A stretch of DNA of 32,670 bases, taken from Lacrimispora amygdalina (GTDB lineage Bacteria; Bacillota; Clostridia; Lachnospirales; Lachnospiraceae). A program made the translations under genes and the position numbers. Each line of letters begins with the position of its first letter. Position 1 is the stretch's first letter. This document shows, in pieces, positions 1 to 7,880 of this stretch. The notes below the pieces were generated by a model, which had not been told where the DNA came from, did not search any database, and worked only from the letters and a program-made list of their open reading frames with translations. The stretch covers positions 1 to 32,670 of the forward strand of contig NZ_QOHO01000096.1 of NCBI RefSeq assembly GCF_003432035.1, given 5' to 3'.

Positions 1-2
1 GG

Positions 3-341
3 AATGGAGATTATTATGAAGCAGCGGAAATTGACGGAGCCGGAGGAGTAAAACAATTTTTCTACATTACGCTACCGTTGATTTCTCCTACCATGTTTTT
101 CGTGACTGTGACCAGGGTAATCGGAGCCATGCAGGTATTTGACAGTATTTATATGATGATGGAAAAGGCAAATCCGGCACTGGTGAAAACCCAGTCTCTG
201 GTTTATCTTTTCTATAAGTATTCCTTTGTTGAGGGCAACAAAGGATATGGTTCCGCCATTGTCATGCTGCTGCTTCTGGTGATTCTGCTCATTACGGTAA
301 TCCAGCTTCTTTGCCAGAAGAAGTGGGTTAATTACAGCTAA
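3..341 (+). CDS. Carbohydrate ABC transporter permease, MalF/UgpA type (3' part only)
   Basis: The gene is cut by the left edge; the reading frame is open from base 3 and 112 residues of the C-terminus remain. Residues 5-15 read YYEAAEIDGAG, the EAA loop by which binding-protein-dependent permeases dock on their ATPase. Two hydrophobic segments follow, one near FFVTVTRVIGAM and one near the C-terminus (IVMLLLLVILLITVI). It is the first of the two membrane subunits of a sugar importer: the second permease begins 11 bases after its stop, and an alpha-galactosidase follows. That context suggests raffinose, melibiose or another alpha-galactoside as substrate, which is inference. The ATPase and binding protein are not in the window. 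Confidence 0.9.
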   Translation, partial: NGDYYEAAEIDGAGGVKQFFYITLPLISPTMFFVTVTRVIGAMQVFDSIYMMMEKANPALVKTQSLVYLFYKYSFVEGNKGYGSAIVMLLLLVILLITVIQLLCQKKWVNYS

Positions 342-352
342 GGAGGAGAATG

Positions 353-1183
353 ATGGATAAGAATAGAAAATTTAAGTCAGGTTTTCAGTACTTCATACTT
401 GCGGCCGGCTCTGTCGTCATGCTGGTTCCTTTCTTATGGATGATTCTTACGGCTTTTAAAACAACGTCTGAGGCAACTCAGATGAACCCGTTCATCATCT
501 TTCCCTCTGTATGGAAAAAGGACGCATTTTTATCTGTAATGAGTAAAATGAATTTTCTGAGACTGTATTGGAATACACTGGTTCTTATTATAGAACGGGT
601 AGCTTGTGCAGTTTTAACGGCAACCATGGCAGGGTATGCCTTTGGGAGGCTTCATTTTAAAGGAAAGAATCTTGCGTTCTCCCTTGTATTATTTCAGATG
701 ATGGTACCGTCCCAGATATTTATTATTCCTCAGTATTTAATGGTCGGCAGACTTGGACTGTTAAATTCATCCTTTGGTCTTCTCTTTCCAGGACTGGTAA
801 CTGCGTTCGGAACCTTTTTACTCCGTCAGGCGTATATGGGGCTTCCCTTGTCGCTGGAGGAAGCGGCCAGGCTTGATGGCTGCAACATCGGCCAGACATT
901 CCTGTATGTCATGGCACCGCTTACAAAATCATCCATGGTAGCACTGGGGATCTTCACTGCATTGTTTGCTTTTAAGGAACTGATGTGGCCGTTAGTCGTC
1001 AATACAGAGCAAAATACCATGCCTCTTTCTGCGGCCCTTGCAAAACTGCAGGGACAATTTGTGACCAACTATCCGGAACTTATGGCAGCTTCCCTGCTGG
1101 CCTGCATTCCCATGGTTATCATATACCTGATTTTCCAGAAACAGTTTATCGAAGGAATTGCAACATCAGGAGGAAAATTATAA
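353..1183 (+). CDS. Carbohydrate ABC transporter permease, MalG type
   Basis: Second membrane subunit of the sugar importer, 276 aa, the usual length for MalG/RafG-type permeases. An N-terminal transmembrane helix (FILAAGSVVMLVPFLWMIL) is followed by about five more. The ATPase-contact EAA loop is visible as EEAARLDGCNIGQTFLYVMAPL read in two parts: EEAARLDG, then the Leu/Pro end. AGGAGG at 341-346 overlaps the stop of the upstream permease. Two adjacent ATGs exist at 350 and 353; 353 is chosen because its spacing from the ribosome site is better. The alpha-galactosidase starts 13 bases after the stop, so the three genes form one operon. Family is certain; the alpha-galactoside substrate is inferred from the neighbour. 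Confidence 0.93.
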   Translation: MDKNRKFKSGFQYFILAAGSVVMLVPFLWMILTAFKTTSEATQMNPFIIFPSVWKKDAFLSVMSKMNFLRLYWNTLVLIIERVACAVLTATMAGYAFGRLHFKGKNLAFSLVLFQMMVPSQIFIIPQYLMVGRLGLLNSSFGLLFPGLVTAFGTFLLRQAYMGLPLSLEEAARLDGCNIGQTFLYVMAPLTKSSMVALGIFTALFAFKELMWPLVVNTEQNTMPLSAALAKLQGQFVTNYPELMAASLLACIPMVIIYLIFQKQFIEGIATSGGKL

Positions 1184-1196
1184 AGGAGTTTACACT

Positions 1197-3413
1197 ATGC
1201 CAATCATTTATCATCCACAAGCAAAAGAGTTTCATCTGTATAACCAGTCCGTCAGTTATATCATTCAGATTATGGGAAATGGTCAGCTGGGCAATTTGTA
1301 TTATGGGAAGCGGATTAAGGACCGGGAGTCTTTTGAGTATCTTTTTGAGACAGGGGAACGACCTCATGCTGCAATCAGCTGTCCCAATCCCGTCAATTTA
1401 TGCCTGCAGTATACGAAGCAGGAATATCCGGCATACGGAACCGGAGATTACCGGTATGGGGCGTATCTGGTAAGGCAGGAAAACGGCAGCAGGATTACAA
1501 ATTTTACTTATGCAGATCACATGATATTAGCAGGAAAGCCCTCTATAGAACCGCTTCCTTCCACCTATACGGAGGATGATTCCGAAGCTTCTACATTAAA
1601 GATCAGACTGCATGATGATCTGATCGATACAGATCTGGTCCTGACTTATACCATATATGAGGAGAGCCCGGTGATTACAAGAAATGCCCTCTTTAAACAC
1701 AGCGGGAAGGAAGAGATTGTACTATTTAATGCCATGAGTGCAGCGGTGGATTTACCGGAATCAGATTACGATATGATTCATCTGTCCGGCGCATGGTCCA
1801 GAGAACGGTATGTAAAGCGGAGGCCATTGGAACAGGGGATACAGTCTGTTTACAGCATGAGAGGCATCAGCAGTGCGGAACATAATCCCTTTGTTGCATT
1901 GACGGATAAAACGACTACAGAAAGCAGCGGAACTGCTTATGGTTTCAGTCTGGTCTACAGCGGCAGCTTTCTTGCACAGGCAGAGGTCTGCTCCCATGAT
2001 ACGACCAGGGTTTTAATGGGAATTCACCCGGATACCTTTGAATGGCCTTTAAAAACCGGAGAATCGTTTCAGACGCCGGAGCTTGTTATGGTCTATACTG
2101 ATCAGGGCCTGTCTCACATGAGTCAGGTGTTTCACAGGCTTTACAGGACCAGACTCGCAAGAGGTTACTGGAGAGACAGGGAAAGACCAGTGCTTTTAAA
2201 TAACTGGGAAGCTACCTATATGGATTTTGATGAAGAAAAGATTCTTTCCATCGCAGGAAAAGCAAAGGAAACGGGTGTGGAGCTGTTTGTATTAGATGAC
2301 GGCTGGTTCGGCGACCGCAGCGATGATGACCGCAGCCTGGGTGACTGGTATGTAAATAAGGAAAAACTGCCGGGAGGCATATCCGGATTATCAGAGAAGA
2401 TAGAAGCCATGGGACTTAAGTTTGGTTTGTGGATTGAACCGGAGATGGTCAATAAAAACAGCAGGTTCTACGAGGCACATCCGGACTGGATTATATCCGC
2501 TCCGGGGCGTTACGAGACACCCAGCAGACAGCAGCATGTACTGGATTTCTCCAGAAAAGAAATAGTGGATTCTGTTTATGAGATGCTGAAAAATGTGATA
2601 GAGGGAGCAAAGATATCTTACATCAAATGGGACATGAACCGTTATATTACAGAATGCTTCTCAAGAGGCGCGCTTAATAACGAACAGGGAATGGTAATGC
2701 ACAAATACATTCTGGGAGTTTACGATCTTTACAGCCGCCTGATTCATGATTTCCCGCAGATACTGTTTGAATCATGTGCCAGCGGAGGAGCCAGATTTGA
2801 TCCCGGAATGCTTTATTATGCGCCTCAGGCCTGGTGCAGTGACAACACAGATGCTATTGACCGGCTGAAGATCCAGTATGGAACCAGCATGGTTTATCCG
2901 GTATCCAGCATTGGTGCTCATATTTCCGCTGTTCCCAATCATCAGATTCACCGGATTACTCCTTTAAAAACCAGAGGCAATGCCGCATTTTTCGGGGCCT
3001 TTGGATATGAACTGGATTTAAACCACTTAAGTGAAGAGGAAGTACAGCTGGTAAAAAAGCAGATTGAAATCTATAAGGAGAACCGCAGACTTCTGCATCA
3101 GGGAACTTTTTACCGGTTGAAAAGCCCGTTTGAGGGAAATGATACAGCTTGGATGGTGGTGGCAGAGGATCAGACACAGGCGATTGCAGCTTACTATCAG
3201 ACCTTAAACCCGGCTAATGCAGGATGGCTCAGGCTAAAGCTTGCAGGACTTTGTGAGGATATGCTTTATCAGGTCACAGTGGAAGAGGAAACAGGAGAAT
3301 ATTATGGAAGTGAGCTGATGTATGCAGGGCTTCCCATTAACAGAAACCGTTTCTTTAAGGAAACCGGTGATTTTGCCTCTCTTCTTTTCTTTGTGAAACA
3401 AAAATTGGTATAA
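1197..3413 (+). CDS. Alpha-galactosidase, glycoside hydrolase family 36
   Basis: Cytoplasmic enzyme that removes terminal alpha-1,6-galactose from melibiose, raffinose or stachyose; 738 aa, the size of the well-studied bacillar GH36 enzymes, with no signal peptide. An N-terminal beta-supersandwich precedes the TIM barrel. Residues seen: LDDGWFG at the barrel start; KWDMNR with the predicted nucleophile D479; ESCASGGARFD; CSDNTDAIDR with the predicted acid/base D549. The 70-residue spacing of these aspartates fits the family. The start is ATG 1197, preceded by AAAGGAG at 1182-1188; the frame is open back to 1158, but that start lies inside the permease gene and lacks a ribosome site. It is the last gene of the sugar operon, followed by a hairpin at 3438-3460. 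Confidence 0.96.
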   Translation: MPIIYHPQAKEFHLYNQSVSYIIQIMGNGQLGNLYYGKRIKDRESFEYLFETGERPHAAISCPNPVNLCLQYTKQEYPAYGTGDYRYGAYLVRQENGSRITNFTYADHMILAGKPSIEPLPSTYTEDDSEASTLKIRLHDDLIDTDLVLTYTIYEESPVITRNALFKHSGKEEIVLFNAMSAAVDLPESDYDMIHLSGAWSRERYVKRRPLEQGIQSVYSMRGISSAEHNPFVALTDKTTTESSGTAYGFSLVYSGSFLAQAEVCSHDTTRVLMGIHPDTFEWPLKTGESFQTPELVMVYTDQGLSHMSQVFHRLYRTRLARGYWRDRERPVLLNNWEATYMDFDEEKILSIAGKAKETGVELFVLDDGWFGDRSDDDRSLGDWYVNKEKLPGGISGLSEKIEAMGLKFGLWIEPEMVNKNSRFYEAHPDWIISAPGRYETPSRQQHVLDFSRKEIVDSVYEMLKNVIEGAKISYIKWDMNRYITECFSRGALNNEQGMVMHKYILGVYDLYSRLIHDFPQILFESCASGGARFDPGMLYYAPQAWCSDNTDAIDRLKIQYGTSMVYPVSSIGAHISAVPNHQIHRITPLKTRGNAAFFGAFGYELDLNHLSEEEVQLVKKQIEIYKENRRLLHQGTFYRLKSPFEGNDTAWMVVAEDQTQAIAAYYQTLNPANAGWLRLKLAGLCEDMLYQVTVEEETGEYYGSELMYAGLPINRNRFFKETGDFASLLFFVKQKLV

Positions 3414-3437
3414 GTAAATAATTATTTATAACGCTTT

Positions 3438-3466
3438 GTCCGGACCAGAGAGGTCCGGACTTTATT
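3438..3466 (+). terminator. Rho-independent terminator after the alpha-galactosidase gene
   Basis: A perfect 9-bp inverted repeat (GTCCGGACC at 3438-3446, GGTCCGGAC at 3452-3460) encloses a 5-base loop and is followed by TTTATT. The stem is strong and the T-tract short and interrupted. It lies 25 bases after the stop codon. Confidence 0.8.
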
Positions 3467-3479
3467 AATGCAATATTTT
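3467..3479. promoter_or_regulatory. Putative operator, copy 1 (upstream of the YheO-type regulator)
   Basis: AATGCAATATTTT at 3467-3479 is repeated as its exact reverse complement at 4379-4391 in front of the symporter gene. The 13-base match in the two promoter regions of one regulatory unit suggests a binding site for the encoded regulator. It lies about 70 bases upstream of the expected transcription start of the regulator gene. AT-rich sequence makes chance matches easier, so this is inference. Confidence 0.4.
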
Positions 3480-3510
3480 ACATTATTTTATCTGGAATAT
3501 GGTGATTCTG

Positions 3511-3539
3511 TTGAAAAATATTTCATTGCATGATATAAT
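3511..3539 (+). promoter_or_regulatory. Sigma-A promoter of the YheO-type regulator gene
   Basis: TTGAAA (3511-3516), 17-base spacer, TATAAT (3534-3539) with TG one base upstream, which makes an extended -10. It stands 53 bases before the chosen start codon at 3592. Confidence 0.8.
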
Positions 3540-3591
3540 TTTATAAAAATTATGGGTGTTTCCTCATATGGCTAAAAAGAGGAGGGTTTCA

Positions 3592-4272
3592 ATGAAAGAT
3601 TATAATGTACATTTGACTCTGATTGACCGGATCATACTTGATTCCTATAAGGTTTTACTGGAAGGTATGGCAGATTATATGGGAAGCGGTTATGAGATGG
3701 TGCTTCACAGTCTGGAAGATACAGAGCATTCCGTGATTAAAATCATTAACGGTCATCATACCGGGCGTACCGAGGGTATGCCTATTACGGATCTTGCTCT
3801 TCAAATGCTGGAGGAGATCAAAAAGGAAGGCGAAAAGGGTTACATTTCCTATTTTACAAAGAATAAGAAGGGAGAGCCCTTAAAGTCAACCACAATTGTT
3901 GTACGGGGGGAAGAGAGCCGGATTATTGGCCTGCTTTGCATTAATTTTTATTTAAATACCAGTTTTTCAGAAATTCTTACCGGTTTCATACCGGAGATTT
4001 CATCCCGTGCCCAGATGAAAACGGAGACCTTTGCCAATAATCTGGATGAACTGATTTACAGTAAGGTTTCAGAAGTCCGAAACGAGGTGATGGAGGATGA
4101 CCATATCCTTCCCTCTCTTAAAAATAAGGAAATCATTAACATACTCTGCCAGCAGGGAGTTTTTACTTTAAAGGATGCAGTAGTAAAGGTTGCCGAGTAT
4201 CTGGATATTTCTAAAAATACAGTGTATATGCATATCAGAAATGCCGGATCTGCAGCAGAGAAAGAGAAATGA
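3592..4272 (+). CDS. YheO/DauR-type PAS-domain transcriptional regulator
   Basis: DNA-binding regulator of 226 aa. Residues from about 15 to 125 fit the YheO-like PAS domain (LLEGMADYMGSGYEMVLHSLED, continuing to GLLCINFYLN); the last 60 residues form a helix-turn-helix (DAVVKVAEYLDISKNTVYMHIRN). Family members include DauR, which controls D-amino-acid catabolism; many others are uncharacterised. The start at 3592 follows GAGGAGGG (3579-3586); a longer frame from 3556 has no ribosome site. The gene has its own promoter and a strong terminator, then the symporter and serine dehydratase genes on the same strand. Control of serine uptake and breakdown, with serine or a related amino acid sensed by the PAS domain, is inferred from this order. 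Confidence 0.85.
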   Translation: MKDYNVHLTLIDRIILDSYKVLLEGMADYMGSGYEMVLHSLEDTEHSVIKIINGHHTGRTEGMPITDLALQMLEEIKKEGEKGYISYFTKNKKGEPLKSTTIVVRGEESRIIGLLCINFYLNTSFSEILTGFIPEISSRAQMKTETFANNLDELIYSKVSEVRNEVMEDDHILPSLKNKEIINILCQQGVFTLKDAVVKVAEYLDISKNTVYMHIRNAGSAAEKEK

Positions 4273-4306
4273 GTAAATTTTAATTCAGAGACCTGAAGGT
4301 ATAGTG

Positions 4307-4365
4307 AAATGTCTTGCATTGTTTGTCAAAACAAACAAAAAATAATGCAGGACATTTTATTTTTT
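4307..4365 (+). terminator. Strong terminator after the YheO-type regulator gene
   Basis: AAATGTCTTGCATT (4307-4320) pairs with AATGCAGGACATTT (4344-4357), 13 of 14 positions, and an inner GTTTGT/ACAAAC pair extends the stem across an internal A-rich bulge. It ends in TTTTATTTTTT (4355-4365). It separates the regulator transcript from the symporter-sda operon. Confidence 0.85.
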
Positions 4366-4377
4366 GCTGAATCACAC

Positions 4378-4392
4378 AAAAATATTGCATTT
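4378..4392. promoter_or_regulatory. Putative operator, copy 2 (over the symporter promoter)
   Basis: AAAAATATTGCATTT contains the exact reverse complement of 3467-3479 and covers the -35 hexamer of the symporter promoter. A second shared element, TTTATAAAAATT, lies at 4390-4401 here and at 3540-3551 in the regulator promoter. Binding by the YheO-type regulator is inferred. Confidence 0.4.
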
Positions 4393-4413
4393 ATAAAAAT
4401 TTTATGATAAAAT
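4385..4413 (+). promoter_or_regulatory. Sigma-A promoter of the symporter-sdaAB-sdaAA operon
   Basis: TTGCAT (4385-4390), 17-base spacer, TAAAAT (4408-4413). The start codon of the symporter gene lies 64 bases downstream. The hexamers are weaker than consensus, in keeping with regulated expression. Confidence 0.6.
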
Positions 4414-4477
4414 AAATTACACTGATAAGAACAGTAATAAAAAATATTTTATTCACCAATGAAAGGGAGGTATTGAA

Positions 4478-5683
4478 ATGGAAAGAAGTAAAAAGAAACT
4501 TGGACTTGTCCCCAAATTAGTCATCGCCATCATCATCGGTATTCTGCTGGGACTTTACTCTCCAAGCTTTGTAATCTCCATTTTGATTACGGCGGCAGAT
4601 TTATTTAAACAGTTTTTAATGTTTATTATCCCGCTGATGGTTGTGGCATTTGTAACTATGGGAATTGCAGATTTGTCCCAGGGAGCAGGGAAACTGCTGG
4701 CATTTACAGCAGCAATATCCTATGCATCTACTCTGTTAGCAGGAAGTGCCGCTTATTTTGTGGCCAGCAACTTTTTCCCCACCTTTGTTAATCAGGATGT
4801 TGTTTCCAAAGTGGCGGCTGCCAGTGACAGGGCGATAGGAGGTTATTTCTCCCTGACCATTACACCTCTGCTTGAAACAACAGCAGCGGTAGTATTGGCT
4901 TTTGTACTGGGCGTGTCAATCAGTACAATGAGAGGGAAGGAAATCGGTGATGCACTTTATAATGTAGTAAAAGAGCTCTCTGAGATTATTACCAAAGTTT
5001 TAAACCGTGTAATCATTCCCCTGCTTCCTATGTATATCTGCGGAACTTTTGCAAAAATGACTTATCAGGGAACTACGTTTGCCATTATGTCCGTACTTTG
5101 GAAGGTATTCCTTATTGTTATAATCCTCCATCTTCTTTACCTGGTGATTGCATTTACATTTGCAGGAACCATAACGAAACGCAATCCAATTACTATGATG
5201 AAGAATCAGATTCCGGGATATTTAACCGCGATCGGCACCCAGTCATCAGCTGCTACCATTCCGGTTAATATCAAATGTGCGGAAAGCAACGGGATTTCCG
5301 AGGAAATCCGTAATTTCGTTGTACCGTTATGTGCCAACATTCATATGGCGGGTTCCATGATTACCATCACCTGCTGTGTGACAGCCACATTACTGATCTA
5401 CGGAATGCCTCATGGCTTCCTCACACTGTTTCCATTTATCTGTGTGCTGGGAATTGCTCTGGTGGCATCACCGGGAGCTCCTGGCGGTTCTATTTTTACC
5501 GCCACACCATTTTTCCCGATTGTGGGAATTCCGGCAGTCGGAGATATTGCCAGCCTTTTACAGGCAATGTATATTGCACAGGACAGCTTTGGAACTGCCT
5601 GCAATGTATCCGGTGACAATGCAATCAGTGCGCTGGTAGAATCTTATTACCGCAAGTATATTAAAAAAGAGAAAAAGAACTAG
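4478..5683 (+). CDS. Dicarboxylate/amino acid:cation symporter (DAACS family), probable serine importer
   Basis: Membrane carrier of 401 aa that couples amino acid uptake to cation flow. The DAACS signature is clear: the serine-rich hairpin TQSSAATIPVNIKCA, then VVPLCANIHMAGSMI, and the last hairpin with SPGAPGG. About eight membrane segments plus two re-entrant loops can be traced. GGGAGG at 4465-4470 sets the start. Both subunits of L-serine dehydratase follow within 25 bases and very probably share its transcript, so serine (perhaps threonine), as for SstT, is a more likely substrate than glutamate or C4-dicarboxylates. The family is certain; the substrate is inferred from context. Confidence 0.92.
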   Translation: MERSKKKLGLVPKLVIAIIIGILLGLYSPSFVISILITAADLFKQFLMFIIPLMVVAFVTMGIADLSQGAGKLLAFTAAISYASTLLAGSAAYFVASNFFPTFVNQDVVSKVAAASDRAIGGYFSLTITPLLETTAAVVLAFVLGVSISTMRGKEIGDALYNVVKELSEIITKVLNRVIIPLLPMYICGTFAKMTYQGTTFAIMSVLWKVFLIVIILHLLYLVIAFTFAGTITKRNPITMMKNQIPGYLTAIGTQSSAATIPVNIKCAESNGISEEIRNFVVPLCANIHMAGSMITITCCVTATLLIYGMPHGFLTLFPFICVLGIALVASPGAPGGSIFTATPFFPIVGIPAVGDIASLLQAMYIAQDSFGTACNVSGDNAISALVESYYRKYIKKEKKN

Positions 5684-5707
5684 CATGCTTTGAAAGGAGC
5701 AAATGAT

Positions 5708-6376
5708 ATGCCGTCAATCAGTATATTTGATGTGATCGGTCCTAATATGGTTGGACCGTCAAGCTCCCATACGGCAGGTGCCGTGGCCATCGCACTTCTG
5801 GTTAAAAAACTGTTTCCTGGTTCTATAAAAGAGGTTGAATTCGTATTATACGGTTCCTTCGCCAGGACTTACAAGGGGCACGGAACAGACCGTGCCCTGC
5901 TGGGAGGAATGCTGGGATTTGAAACTCACGATTTAAGAATTAAGAATTCTTTTAAGCTGGCAGAAGAACAGGGGCTGATCTATTCCTTTGTTACCAACGA
6001 AAAAGAAACGGAAGTTCATCCAAACACCGTTGAGATTCATTTAACCGGCACCGATGGGGCGTTTATGTCGGTAAGAGGAGTGTCTATAGGCGGCGGTAAG
6101 GTAAAAATTGTCAAAATCAACGGCGTAGATGTTGATTTTACAGGTGAGTACTCCACTCTGGTAATCCGGCATCTGGACTATCCCGGAATGGTGGCCTATA
6201 TCGCTACCTGCTTAAGCGAAAGAAACGTTAACATTGCATTTATGCGTCTGTACCGGGAAAAGAAGGGGGCGACTGCCTATTCTGTGGTGGAATCAGATGA
6301 AGAGATCCCCCAGGAGCTTCTTGAAAAACTGCGGGAACATGAAAAAGTTGAAGATGTAATGCTGATTCAGGTTTAG
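5708..6376 (+). CDS. sdaAB: L-serine dehydratase, iron-sulfur-dependent, beta subunit
   Basis: One of two subunits of the oxygen-sensitive Fe-S enzyme that turns L-serine into pyruvate and ammonia. The 222-aa protein opens with the serine-binding segment (GPSSSHTAGA, residues 16-25) and closes with an ACT domain from about residue 145 (LVIRHLDYPGMVAYIATCL). ATG 5708 follows AAAGGAG (5693-5699) at good spacing; a TTG at 5690 extends the frame but lies upstream of the ribosome site. The alpha subunit starts 8 bases after its stop. With the symporter upstream, the operon would import serine and ferment it to pyruvate. Confidence 0.96.
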   Translation: MPSISIFDVIGPNMVGPSSSHTAGAVAIALLVKKLFPGSIKEVEFVLYGSFARTYKGHGTDRALLGGMLGFETHDLRIKNSFKLAEEQGLIYSFVTNEKETEVHPNTVEIHLTGTDGAFMSVRGVSIGGGKVKIVKINGVDVDFTGEYSTLVIRHLDYPGMVAYIATCLSERNVNIAFMRLYREKKGATAYSVVESDEEIPQELLEKLREHEKVEDVMLIQV

Positions 6377-6384
6377 GAGGAGCT

Positions 6385-7260
6385 ATGGATTTTATTTCAG
6401 GACAAGAGTTACTGCAATTGTGTGAAGAGAACAGCTGCCGGATCTCCGATATCATGCTTCAGCGTGAGATCAGTGAATATGGATCGACTTCACAGGAAAT
6501 AACGGAACGAATGAAAGAAGCATTCCGGATCATGAAAGAGGCCTGTCATAAGCCGTTAGATGAGCCGGTCCCTTCCATTGGCGGTCTCATCGGGGGAGAG
6601 GCAAAAAAGGTGAGGGACAGAAGACGGCAGGGAAAATCCATATGCGGAAGCATGCTTTCCAAAGCAATCACCTATTCCCTGGCAGTTCTTGAGGTGAATG
6701 CTTCCATGGGCCTGATCGTTGCAGCACCCACTGCCGGAAGTTCCGGAGTCCTTCCCGGTCTTTTACTGGCTCTGGAGGAAGAATTTTCTCTTGATGATGA
6801 ACAGATCATTGACGGACTTTTTACAGCAAGTGCCATAGGATATTTAATTATGAGGAATGCCTCCGTTGCAGGCGCCCAGGCTGGCTGTCAGGCTGAGGTG
6901 GGAGCCGCTTCTGCCATGGCAGCAGCTGCAGCGGCTGAAATTATGGGGGGAACACCCCAGCAGTGTATGGATGCGGCTTCCGCAGCCATTGTTAATTTAC
7001 TTGGACTTGTGTGTGATCCGGTGGCCGGACTGGTGGAATGTCCGTGCCAGAGCCGGAATGTAATAGGCGCTTCCAATGCCCTGGTATGTGCTGAAATGGC
7101 TCTGTCCGGAATCAGACAGCTGATTCCATTTGACCAGATGGTGGAAACCATGATGGTGGTTGGCCGTTCTATTCCATTTGAATTAAGAGAAACGGCACTG
7201 GGAGGGTGTGCAGCAACAGAGGCTGCATGTACCAGAGCCTGCCAGATCTTTCAAAAATAA
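6385..7260 (+). CDS. sdaAA: L-serine dehydratase, iron-sulfur-dependent, alpha subunit
   Basis: Catalytic subunit of 291 aa that carries the [4Fe-4S] cluster acting as Lewis acid in serine dehydration. Visible features are the glycine-rich core (VAAPTAGSSGVLPG), the Ala-rich helix, the CDPVAG segment with C210, VECPCQ with C219 and C221, and the C-terminal GGCAATEAAC; cluster ligands come from these cysteines. Length and motifs match clostridial SdaAA. GGAGGAG stands 5 bases before the ATG. It ends the serine operon and is followed by a hairpin terminator at 7282-7311. Confidence 0.97.
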   Translation: MDFISGQELLQLCEENSCRISDIMLQREISEYGSTSQEITERMKEAFRIMKEACHKPLDEPVPSIGGLIGGEAKKVRDRRRQGKSICGSMLSKAITYSLAVLEVNASMGLIVAAPTAGSSGVLPGLLLALEEEFSLDDEQIIDGLFTASAIGYLIMRNASVAGAQAGCQAEVGAASAMAAAAAAEIMGGTPQQCMDAASAAIVNLLGLVCDPVAGLVECPCQSRNVIGASNALVCAEMALSGIRQLIPFDQMVETMMVVGRSIPFELRETALGGCAATEAACTRACQIFQK

Positions 7261-7281
7261 AAATTGGTAACTATTAATAAG

Positions 7282-7314
7282 AAAGGGATCGGTCACAGGG
7301 CCGGTCCTTTTGCC
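7282..7314 (+). terminator. Terminator after sdaAA
   Basis: AAAGGGATCGGTC (7282-7294) pairs with GGCCGGTCCTTT (7299-7310) allowing G-U pairs and one bulged A, around a 4-base loop, and ends in TTTT. It lies 21 bases after the sdaAA stop. Confidence 0.7.
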
Positions 7315-7338
7315 ATATATTTTTTTATATTTATTAAA

Positions 7339-7368
7339 ACAAAATAGTTGCGAGTGCAACTATTTTGT
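7339..7368. promoter_or_regulatory. Inverted-repeat operator in front of the marR-like gene
   Basis: ACAAAATAGTTGC (7339-7351) and GCAACTATTTTGT (7356-7368) are perfect 13-base arms around GAGT. Symmetric TAGTTGC half-sites fit a winged-helix MarR dimer. The repeat covers the -35 element and spacer of the promoter at 7348-7376, so the bound regulator would block its own transcription and that of the MATE exporter. Identity of the binder is inferred from position. Confidence 0.75.
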
Positions 7369-7376
7369 GATATGCT
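7348..7376 (+). promoter_or_regulatory. Promoter of the marR-MATE-hydrolase operon
   Basis: TTGCGA (7348-7353), 17-base spacer, TATGCT (7371-7376). The -35 lies inside the inverted repeat 7339-7368. The TTG start codon of the regulator lies 54 bases further on. Confidence 0.6.
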
Positions 7377-7430
7377 GTTTTTGAAATGATTCTTTACATG
7401 TACGTGTTTGGACACCAGGAGGTGAATGAA

Positions 7431-7880
7431 TTGGATAAACACAGGGAAATCGGGAAATATATTTCGATTATCCAAAGACTCAATAATATGTTTTATGCAA
7501 ACCGATTATCCTCTTTTCAGATAGGCTGTGGACAACAGTTTTTTTTATTGCAGATTTTTAAAAATCCAGGCATGAATCTTCATGAACTGGCATTAAACGG
7601 TCATTACGATAAGGCAACCGCTACACGGGCAGTAAAAAAGCTGGAAGAAGAGGGGTATGTCCGAACCGAGATGGAAGAAGGGGATAAAAGGGTCCGGCGG
7701 ATCTATCTGACTGATCTGGCAAAACCGGTCGTGGAGAAGACTCTGGAGTGTGTGGATGAATGGGCGGAAATTATTTTAGAAGGACTTACAGGCGAAGAGC
7801 GTCAGGAAGCAGAGCGGCTGCTGATCCGTATGGCTGCCAATGCACACCGCTTTAACGCGAAGCAAAAAGGAAAGGAATGA
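7431..7880 (+). CDS. MarR family transcriptional regulator
   Basis: Winged-helix repressor of 149 aa. The HTH and wing are recognisable as LHELALNGHYDKATATRAVKKLEEEGYVRTEMEEGDKRVRRIYLT, read here in short blocks: the recognition helix around KATATRAVKKLEEEGYV and the wing DKRVRRIYLT. TTG at 7431 is taken as start because AGGAGG (7418-7423) lies 7 bases before it; the earlier ATG 7386 is only 10 bases past the -10 element and would give a longer, non-family N-terminus. The stop overlaps the start of the MATE gene (ATGA), which implies translational coupling. A repressor of the exporter that responds to an exported compound is the usual arrangement; the ligand is unknown. Confidence 0.9.
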   Translation: MDKHREIGKYISIIQRLNNMFYANRLSSFQIGCGQQFFLLQIFKNPGMNLHELALNGHYDKATATRAVKKLEEEGYVRTEMEEGDKRVRRIYLTDLAKPVVEKTLECVDEWAEIILEGLTGEERQEAERLLIRMAANAHRFNAKQKGKE

